DNA from: Aquiflexum sp. TKW24L
Lineage (GTDB): Bacteria > Bacteroidota > Bacteroidia > Cytophagales > Cyclobacteriaceae
Assembly (NCBI RefSeq): GCF_023502205.1
Contig: NZ_JAMFLG010000010.1
Location: forward strand, 62,001-126,000
DNA length: 64,000 nt
Direction: 5' to 3'
Both the position numbers and the translations under genes were made by a program. The notes beneath the pieces were generated by a model. That model was not told the origin of the DNA. It did no database searches and was given only the letters and a program-made list of their open reading frames with translations. The stretch's first letter is position 1, and each line of letters begins with the position of its first letter. Positions 36,248-43,334 of the stretch are shown one piece after another.

Positions 36248-38578
36248 ATGGCTTTTTACAAACGTTATTCCGTCTTTGCCTTTTTAAATTCTCCACGAAT
36301 TTATGGGAATAATCTTGTAATCTGTTTTTTCATGTTCGTAAATCCTATCATCGCACAGGGACAAATCGTCCACGAACTCAATGATTACAAAAGTATAGCT
36401 TCCGGAGATTACAACAATCCTGCGGTTTGGGAGATTTGGGATGGGATCGTTTGGGTTGCGGCTAGTGTCAAACCTGAAAGGACCAATAATATTTTCATTG
36501 ATCAGGGACATGAAATGAGGTTGATAGGAAATGAAGAAGCAAAAAATGTTTATTTATATAGCGCAACGGGAACATCAAGAAAATTGAATTTACAAAGTTT
36601 TGAGCTTCTAGTTTACGGCGCATTAAGAGCGATTGGACCATTAGGTCCTGACTTTATAATAAATGGAAGTGCAAGTTTATTGACAGATTGGATTTATCCT
36701 GTTTCGGGAAAGATTGTATTTAAAGGTACCTCAAGAACAGTTGTAGACAGGGCTTCATGGAGTGCTCAAAATCGAAATAGCAAATTCACTGTGGTTTTTA
36801 ATCCAGAACCTGGAGAAATGTTAACAGTGAATTCAGCCTTCAAGGCGAACATTTTTATCATACAAACAGGTACAGTATTCCAAACAGTCAATACTGTGGG
36901 TATTCCAGCATGTTCAACATTTTCTTTCAATGACCAGGTTATTTTTAATGGAACTGGTCCATATGGAAATTTGATCATTGAACCTGGAGCGACACTTATT
37001 TCGGAATGCTTTAATTCAAATGGTCAAATAATTAGAAGAACAGATGGAATCCCAGCCGCCCTTTTCCACTTAAAACCCGGAGCAAATTTTGTCCTTTTGG
37101 CAAATGATCCTACAATGGATGTCGCAGAATTCCGCTTTGAGGGAAATGTATATTACCGCTCCAATTCGGGAAACCAACGTCTGGTCAGGACAACTTTTGC
37201 CACTTCAGGAAATCCCAAAACCTACAACAACATCCTATTCGAAAATGCCTCCAACAAGTTATTGACTGACTCCTTGTTTCTCAACGGAGACTTTGCAAGA
37301 CTGACAGGCGGAAATATCGTAGAAGCGCCTACTTTCCTGAGGTTTCAAGGAACAGGGATACAACAGGTGTTCGGTTTTGATATTGACCTAAGGCAATTGG
37401 AAGTCAATAAGCCATTGGGCAGTTTGGTTTTTTCTTCGGACGTGAGGGCAAAAACCAACTTTATCATGAAAAACGGTCAGGTCGATTTCACCGGATTTGA
37501 CTTGTATGTGAATACTGCAGGAGGTGGAACTTTATCTTATGAAGGTGGAAAATGGATCAACCTGAATCAGTTAATTTACAACCAAATCCCGGCAACGCTG
37601 ACCGCAGCCAATGCCACTTTCCCTTTTGAAGATTTATATCAAGGTGGGATCAGAAAAGTGCAGCTTTTGGGCAATTCTCCGGGAGGCAATATTTCAGTCC
37701 GCTTTATAGAAATTCCCGGCAGTAACAATGACCCGATGTATGATGATTTGGATGGAACCCCGATACTCTATCAACTGAACAGCTATTTTGAATTTTCGGG
37801 AATGAGTCCAAGCACAAGTCCTATAGAAATGAGAATATCGGCTGAAAATCTCGTGGTGGACGATGTGGACGACCTGAGAATCACCGGAAATGGAAGTGCC
37901 GCCTCGGGTACTCATTTGCCGGGATTGGATCCAACATTGCTTTGGGCAAGAAGGGAATTGGAATACGGTCAAATCAATGGAAATAATTTTACTGTTGGCA
38001 GTTTCAGGTTGCTTTCTGTGTTGCCTGTGACTTGGCTGGATGTTTCCGCAAAATGGAATCGGGAAAACATTGAAATCTTATGGTCAACTGCCAAAGAGTT
38101 GGACAATCAGAAGTTTTTGGTTCATCGCTCATTGGATGGGATTGACAACTTTGAAATTATCGCAGAAGTTGCCTCCAAAGGAAATAGCGATCAAATTCAG
38201 GAATATCGGTTTTCCTACAGTGAAAAATTAAGAGGAAGTGATGCCTATTTTCAAATTGAGCAAAGAGATATTGCCGGAAAAAATTCTTTCAGCGAAGTAT
38301 TCAAGTTAAAAGGAAATCCAAAAATGGATACGCCACAGAAAGCCTCCATTTGGCCAAATCCCTATGAAAATGGCGCTATCCATGTTGAATTGCCACAGGA
38401 TATAAATCCCGATCAAATCTCAATCTCCGTTTCAGACATGAAAGGCCAATCCTTCTTTATCGGTAAAAATCCCGGACTTCGTTTGGAGGAGTTTCTTGGC
38501 AAACTCAGGCCAGGTGTTTATCTCATTGAGTTGAGTTCCGAGGACGGAAAATGGGTTTTGAAGCTGCTGAAAAAATAA
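36248..38578 (+). CDS. Secreted protein with type IX secretion sorting domain
   Basis: A 776-residue protein. A weak signal region (about residues 20-37) is followed by a large repeat-poor beta-rich part and a C-terminal sorting domain of the type IX system (about 695-776), with IWPNPYENG and PGVYLIELSSEDGKWVLKLL. Such proteins are carried to the cell surface or medium after cleavage of the domain. A fibronectin/Ig-like domain is likely before it (about 600-690). I recognise no enzymatic domain. It starts 24 bases from the divergent Lnb-like gene. Confidence 0.85.
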   Translation: MAFYKRYSVFAFLNSPRIYGNNLVICFFMFVNPIIAQGQIVHELNDYKSIASGDYNNPAVWEIWDGIVWVAASVKPERTNNIFIDQGHEMRLIGNEEAKNVYLYSATGTSRKLNLQSFELLVYGALRAIGPLGPDFIINGSASLLTDWIYPVSGKIVFKGTSRTVVDRASWSAQNRNSKFTVVFNPEPGEMLTVNSAFKANIFIIQTGTVFQTVNTVGIPACSTFSFNDQVIFNGTGPYGNLIIEPGATLISECFNSNGQIIRRTDGIPAALFHLKPGANFVLLANDPTMDVAEFRFEGNVYYRSNSGNQRLVRTTFATSGNPKTYNNILFENASNKLLTDSLFLNGDFARLTGGNIVEAPTFLRFQGTGIQQVFGFDIDLRQLEVNKPLGSLVFSSDVRAKTNFIMKNGQVDFTGFDLYVNTAGGGTLSYEGGKWINLNQLIYNQIPATLTAANATFPFEDLYQGGIRKVQLLGNSPGGNISVRFIEIPGSNNDPMYDDLDGTPILYQLNSYFEFSGMSPSTSPIEMRISAENLVVDDVDDLRITGNGSAASGTHLPGLDPTLLWARRELEYGQINGNNFTVGSFRLLSVLPVTWLDVSAKWNRENIEILWSTAKELDNQKFLVHRSLDGIDNFEIIAEVASKGNSDQIQEYRFSYSEKLRGSDAYFQIEQRDIAGKNSFSEVFKLKGNPKMDTPQKASIWPNPYENGAIHVELPQDINPDQISISVSDMKGQSFFIGKNPGLRLEEFLGKLRPGVYLIELSSEDGKWVLKLLKK

Positions 38579-38674
38579 ATCCTGATAATTTGCCTTTTGT
38601 ATAATTATGGAGTGCTTCAAAAGCACCTATTTGGATTAATTTTTTACCTTGTTGGTCAAACCCAACCGAAACCT

Positions 38675-39988
38675 ATGACCATTTTATTTGTTTTCGTCAG
38701 CATCTTGGTTCTGATCTTACTGATCACCTGGCTGAAGCTGAATCCATTTTTAGCTTTTTTGATTTCCTCCATCTTAGCAGGTTTTTTATTGGGGATTCCA
38801 CCTGAACAAATCGCAGGTTCCATCCAAAAAGGGATCGGTGGATTGCTCGGAGACTTGGTCATCGTCATCGTGATGGGTGCCATGTTGGGCAAATTGGTAG
38901 CTGAAAGTGGTGCAGCCCAAAGAATCGCCGACACACTGATGTCCATTTTTGGGGTAAAAAACGTGACTTGGGCCATGATGGTCACCGGTTTGGTTGTTGG
39001 GATTCCTTTATTCTACAATGTCGGTTTTGTATTGCTCGTACCTTTGGTCTTTTCAGTTTCCTATAGGTACAAACTTCCCGCGGTTTATGTTGGCATTCCG
39101 ATGTTGGCAGCACTTTCGGTAACCCATGGATTTTTACCACCTCATCCCTCCCCGGCTGCATTGGTTGCTCAGTTTGGGGCCAATATGGGGCTTACGTTGG
39201 CTTATGGGTTGATCGTGGTTATTCCCACGATCATCATCGCCGGCCCACTTTTCGCTAAGTTTTTGAAGGGAATTGATTCAAAACCTTTACAAACCTTTCA
39301 GGCCAAACAAAGAGAAGAAGCGGATCTACCCGGTACTTTCAATAGTTTCTTTTCTGCGCTTTTTCCTGTTTTCTTGTTGGTAGGCACTACGGTTGTCAGC
39401 CTGCAGATGTCACCTGACCACGTTCTTTTCCCTTATTTCAAATTCGTGGGCGATCCGGGTATGGTGATGTTACTCTCCTTGTTGATTGCAACATTCACTT
39501 TGGGAGTCAATATGAAATTCAAAATCCCTCAATTGATGGATATCTATGTGGTGGCAGCCAAGGATGTCGCGATGATATTGTTGATCATTGCAGGTGCGGG
39601 AGCTTTGAAGCAGGTTTTGATGGACTCGGGAGTCAGTCAGACTATCGCAGATTCATTACAGGGATGGGATGTGCATCCGCTGATTTTGGCTTGGTCGATC
39701 ACTGCCATCATCCGGGTTTGCGTAGGTTCGGCGACTGTTGCAGGACTGACGACCGCAGGCATCATAGCACCTATGGTCGGTGGCGGAAATGTTGACCCAA
39801 ATTTGTTGGTATTGGCGATCGGAGCCGGGAGTTTGATGTTTTCCCATTTCAATGATGCTGGATTTTGGCTTTATAAGGAATACTTTAATGTTAGCGTCAA
39901 AGACACCATCAAATCCTGGTCTGTGATGGAAACCATCGTGGCTGTTGTCGGATTGGGAGGGGTGTTGATTTTGGATGTTTTTATTTGA
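38675..39988 (+). CDS. GntP-family permease
   Basis: A 437-residue protein with about twelve membrane helices. It has GIPLFYNVGFVLL and LSVTHGFLPPHPSP, which are hallmark stretches of gluconate/GntP transporters, and a GSATVAGLTTAGI region near the end. The family imports gluconate and related sugar acids. The start is placed at ATG 38675 (MTILFVFV); upstream TTG 38597 would add a poor extension. A substrate cannot be assigned; no gluconate kinase is nearby. Confidence 0.9.
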   Translation: MTILFVFVSILVLILLITWLKLNPFLAFLISSILAGFLLGIPPEQIAGSIQKGIGGLLGDLVIVIVMGAMLGKLVAESGAAQRIADTLMSIFGVKNVTWAMMVTGLVVGIPLFYNVGFVLLVPLVFSVSYRYKLPAVYVGIPMLAALSVTHGFLPPHPSPAALVAQFGANMGLTLAYGLIVVIPTIIIAGPLFAKFLKGIDSKPLQTFQAKQREEADLPGTFNSFFSALFPVFLLVGTTVVSLQMSPDHVLFPYFKFVGDPGMVMLLSLLIATFTLGVNMKFKIPQLMDIYVVAAKDVAMILLIIAGAGALKQVLMDSGVSQTIADSLQGWDVHPLILAWSITAIIRVCVGSATVAGLTTAGIIAPMVGGGNVDPNLLVLAIGAGSLMFSHFNDAGFWLYKEYFNVSVKDTIKSWSVMETIVAVVGLGGVLILDVFI

Positions 39989-40000
39989 AATGATATAAAT

Positions 40001-40169
40001 GGATATATTCTTCGTGAAATACGTTGATATATGCTTTGCGATATAGAGTTGATATATGCTGCGCGATATTCGAAAATGATATTAATGGATATTGGCTTTG
40101 CGATATTTAGTTGATATAAAGTGGATATATGCTGCGCGATATATGGTTGATATAAATGGATATAGGTCC
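40001..40169. repeat. Hairpin array A, first copy
   Basis: Four near-identical 19-base units GATATATGCTGCGCGATAT at 40026-40044, 40051-40069, 40088-40106 and 40124-40142, with a degenerate fifth at about 40002. The three bases between GATATATGC and GCGATAT vary (TTT, TGC, TTC in the second array) while the flanks are kept, so each unit can form a short hairpin. A conserved 25-base tail follows (40145-40169). The same array recurs at 40973-41114. Confidence 0.85.
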
Positions 40170-40271
40170 TGAATCAAATGCTATTTGAAGATTTTGGCTT
40201 ATGAAAATTTCAGTTCATAAAACTTTAGATTCGAAAAAAAGATAGATCGGAATCAAACATCAATTCTGGAC

Positions 40272-40475
40272 CCTATTTCAATTTATTTCTACCTTATTTC
40301 AACTTTATTTCAATAATTATCCACTTATGATTTCAACAGATGATTGATTTGGCAGTAGCCTAAAGACTTGAACCTATTTCAATTTATTTCCACCTTATTT
40401 CAACTTTATTTCAATAATATTTCAATGATATTTCCACCATATTTCTATCATATTTCAATCCAATCTCAAATCTCT
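40272..40475. repeat. 11-bp phased ATTTC array, first copy
   Basis: ATTTC recurs every 11 bases (10 for the first unit) in two blocks: 40272-40317 (about four units) and 40372-40475 (about eight units), with variable bases ATTTCnAnnnT. The opening CCTATTTCAATTTATTTC is shared by all blocks. The second block ends 25 bases before the RidA gene start, with a small TCTCAAATCT repeat between. Confidence 0.85.
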
Positions 40476-40500
40476 TGTCTCAAATCTCAAATCTAATTTC

Positions 40501-40965
40501 ATGAAAACAGCTGAAGAAAATTTTGCCTCACTTGGCCTGACTTTACCTCCTCCACCAAAGCCTCTTGGTGTTTATAAACCTTGCTTGGTAGATGGAAAAT
40601 ACCTGTATCTATCTGGCCACGGCACAGTCCAAGAAGACGGAACCTTGATCATTGGCCGTGTAGGCAAAGACATGGACATGGAAGCAGGAAAGTTGGCTGC
40701 AAGACAAGTCGGTCTCGCCATGTTGGCCACCATCAAAGCCAACATCGGTTCACTCAATAAAGTCAAACGTGTCATCAAAGTTTTGGGAATGGTCAACTGT
40801 TCACCGGAATTTGAAAGACACCCTTATGTCATCAATGGCTGCAGCGAATTGTTTGCGTCTGTCTGGGGAACAGAGAATGGAATCGGAGTTAGAAGCGCCG
40901 TAGGATTTGGTTCTTTGCCTGATAATATTCCTGTAGAGATTGAGGCTTTATTTGAATTGGAATAA
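40501..40965 (+). CDS. RidA/YjgF-family protein
   Basis: A 154-residue protein of the RidA fold. Residues 130-152 include VRSAVGFGSLPDNIPVEIEA, the C-terminal signature with the Arg that binds the carboxylate in active RidA proteins. RidA hydrolyses reactive enamine/imine intermediates from PLP enzymes. Subfamilies vary, and this one, with the LSGHGTVQEDG segment, is the longer type. It is flanked on both sides by the same two repeat arrays and is probably its own transcript. Confidence 0.88.
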   Translation: MKTAEENFASLGLTLPPPPKPLGVYKPCLVDGKYLYLSGHGTVQEDGTLIIGRVGKDMDMEAGKLAARQVGLAMLATIKANIGSLNKVKRVIKVLGMVNCSPEFERHPYVINGCSELFASVWGTENGIGVRSAVGFGSLPDNIPVEIEALFELE

Positions 40966-40972
40966 ATATTTT

Positions 40973-41114
40973 GATATATGCTTTGCGATATAAGGTTGAT
41001 ATAAAGTTGATATATGCTTCGCGATATAGATAGATATAAAGTTGATATATCCTTCGCGATATTTAATTGATATATGCTGCGCGATATATGGTTGATATAA
41101 ATGGATATAGGTCC
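40973..41114. repeat. Hairpin array A, second copy
   Basis: Four 19-base units of the same kind at 40973-40991, 41009-41027, 41044-41062 and 41069-41087, followed by the same 25-base tail (41090-41114). The last unit plus tail, 46 bases, is identical at 40124-40169 and 41069-41114. Units start 8 bases after the RidA stop. Confidence 0.85.
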
Positions 41115-41212
41115 ATATTCAATCGCTAATCCTACTCTTTCCCCTTTAAAAGAATTCAAAAAAATCTTTGAATTCAATAGACGATTGACTTGAATCAAAC
41201 CTCAAGACCCAA

Positions 41213-41321
41213 ACCTATTTCAATTTATTTCTACCTTATTTCAACTTTATTTCTATTGTATTTCTACCTTATTTCAATAATATTTCCACCATATTTCCAT
41301 AATATTTCCACCATATTTCAT
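41213..41321. repeat. 11-bp phased ATTTC array, second copy
   Basis: Nine to ten units of ATTTCnAnnnT at exactly 11-base steps (the first step is 10), ending 6 bases before the ATG of the dipeptidase gene at 41328. The first part is the same as in the upstream array. Confidence 0.88.
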
Positions 41322-41327
41322 TTACAA

Positions 41328-42401
41328 ATGTTCACCATAGACGCCCACCTAGATCTCAGTATGAATGCCCTTGAATGGAACCGGGACCTGACAAAATCAT
41401 TATCAGAGATCAATTCGCGGGAGAAAGGTTTGAAAGATAAGCCCGATCGGGGAAACGCAGTGGTTTCACTTCCTGAACTCCGAAAGGGAAATATCGGATT
41501 GGTCGTGGCTACTCAGATTGCTAGGTATGTGGCAAAAGACAATCCCCTTCCAGGCTGGCATTCTCCTGAACAAGCTTGGGCACAGACTCAAGGTCAGTTG
41601 GCATGGTATAAAGCCATGGAGGATGCGGAAGAAATAACCCAAATCACAGACCTCGAAAGCTTGGAAAAGCACATGCAGCTGTGGCTTCATGAACTCCCTT
41701 GGAGTACGAAACCCATCGGTTACATACTTTCTCTTGAAGGTGCAGACTCAATTGTAAAAGTCAGTTACCTAGAAAAAGCCTATGAATCTGGTCTTCGGGC
41801 TTTGGGTCCTGCCCATTACGGACCCGGCAGGTATGCCAATGGCACAGATGCAACCGGTGGATTGGAAAAACACGGCAGGGAATTGCTCAAAGAAATGGAG
41901 AGCTTGAATATCATCCTCGATGCCACCCATCTCTGCGATGACAGTTTTTGGGAAGCTTTGGATCATTTCAATGGTCATGTTTGGGCGAGTCATAATAATT
42001 GTCGGGCACTGGTCAACCATAACCGTCAGTTTTCTGATGAACAGATCAAGGCCCTGATTGAGCGAGGCTCAGTTATTGGAGGTGCTTTGGATGCTTGGAT
42101 GATGGTGCCAAACTGGGTCAGGGGAAAATCCAATCCCAAAGAAATGGGCTGCAACCTGGAAAAAATGATTGACCACATGGACCATATCTGTCAACTTGCC
42201 GGCAATGCAAATCATATCGGGATAGGATCTGATTTGGATGGTGCCTTTGGTAAAGAACAATGTCCTTATGACGTGAAAACAATTACTGACCTCCAAACCT
42301 TACCGGGCTTACTTTCAAAAAGAGGATATTCTGCTTTGGATATCGAAAAAGTGATGTTCGGCAATTGGTTGGGATTTTTGAAAAAAGCTTGGGCAAAATA
42401 G
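41328..42401 (+). CDS. M19 family membrane dipeptidase (renal dipeptidase type)
   Basis: A 357-residue zinc peptidase. DAHLDLSM (His7 and Asp9) binds zinc, SLEGAD supplies the bridging Glu, and SHNNCRALVNHNRQ and HIGIGSDLDGAFG are the other family blocks. Members cleave dipeptides, including those with D-residues. There is no signal peptide, so it is probably cytosolic, unlike the animal enzyme. The start is set at ATG 41328; an upstream in-frame ATG at 41190 would make a spurious extension encoded by the phased repeat. Confidence 0.9.
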   Translation: MFTIDAHLDLSMNALEWNRDLTKSLSEINSREKGLKDKPDRGNAVVSLPELRKGNIGLVVATQIARYVAKDNPLPGWHSPEQAWAQTQGQLAWYKAMEDAEEITQITDLESLEKHMQLWLHELPWSTKPIGYILSLEGADSIVKVSYLEKAYESGLRALGPAHYGPGRYANGTDATGGLEKHGRELLKEMESLNIILDATHLCDDSFWEALDHFNGHVWASHNNCRALVNHNRQFSDEQIKALIERGSVIGGALDAWMMVPNWVRGKSNPKEMGCNLEKMIDHMDHICQLAGNANHIGIGSDLDGAFGKEQCPYDVKTITDLQTLPGLLSKRGYSALDIEKVMFGNWLGFLKKAWAK

Positions 42402-42432
42402 GATTTGCCTCAAAAACCTGATTTTGGCCTAT

Positions 42433-42813
42433 TTACTTCAACACATAAGTAGCCAATACCTTCTGTACATCATACACACTTACAGATTTAGAGAACTGTT
42501 TTTTGATGCTTGGTTCCTATTCGCTGGAAACCCAAATCTTCAACTCCGCATCCAAATCAAATGTACCTGTTGTCTCCACACTAAATCTGGAGATGCTTTT
42601 ATAGGAGATCGATTTATATTCGACTTTGCTGCCAGTTACCCCCTGTTTTTCAACTAAGATTAGACGCTTGTTGGTAAAAATGAAGACATCCCTTATCAAC
42701 TTGAAGCCCATTTCGATATCCTCCCCATCGATCAGAAGTCTCCCAAAATCTTTGATCAAGTCCTCTTTGTTGGCATGACCGGCATTACCGAGGATAGCAG
42801 AAAATAGCCCCAT
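42433..42813 (-). pseudogene. PH-domain protein gene interrupted by an in-frame TAG
   Basis: The reading frame starts at ATG 42811-42813 and runs 98 codons to TAG at 42517-42519. After the TAG the frame continues open for 27 codons to TAA at 42433-42435, encoding EPSIKKQFSKSVSV and on to VLATYVLK. The full 126-codon product would be the usual size of a bacterial PH-domain (bPH) protein, whose C-terminal helix is exactly what the TAG removes. It is either a recent nonsense mutation, a sequencing error, or a natural short product. The final strand of the domain is kept, the helix lost. Confidence 0.75.
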
Positions 42814-43334
42814 ATTTCTATCTCTTAAGTCTTAAAATTTCAATTACAGGTAAAGTATTTCATTTTCCTACTTCTTCATGGTGAAGAAAATCGGTTTAGA
42901 AGGAAATATTCGATTTTTTAGCATGATTTTGTTTCTGAAAAAAGGGATAAGAATGGAGTAATAAATTTTCATACAAAAGCACTTATGAATTTAAGGGAAC
43001 TATAAATCTTAAAATTCATATTTTATAATTTTTATTTACAATTTTGATATTCTTTTTATATTAAAATTTAATATTATTAACTTTATGTCATATATATGCT
43101 TTTTACAATATCCAAATTTTATTTTATTTTTACTAATTTGAAGAAAGTTGATGGTACTAAATTTGCCAAAAGCAAATGTTTTATTGCAAATAGTTGTTTT
43201 TAAGGTTTTTTAACTTCAAATTAAACTGCGTTTTTCACTCTAAGTCTGTTTAAGCCTGCTTTTGTAGGGAATTGAAAAAGAAATGGGAAAAAAAGTGCAA
43301 CCAATTAAAATCAACAATCAAACCCCATTAACCC
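42814..43334. other. AT-rich region upstream of the SusC gene
   Basis: 521 bases with very high AT content and no protein gene. It should hold the promoter of the SusC-SusD operon. No TAnnTTTG box with a good -33 partner was found, and no obvious hairpin leader is seen. Confidence 0.5.

Noticed and set aside
40001-41114. CRISPR array
   Set aside because: The units are 19 bases with gaps of 6-18 bases, the gaps are similar to each other, and no cas gene is near. The units are structured repeats, not direct repeats with unique spacers.
41190-41327. N-terminal extension of the dipeptidase
   Set aside because: The extension is encoded by the 11-bp repeat and gives a chance hydrophobic pattern; M19 enzymes start at the DAHxD motif.
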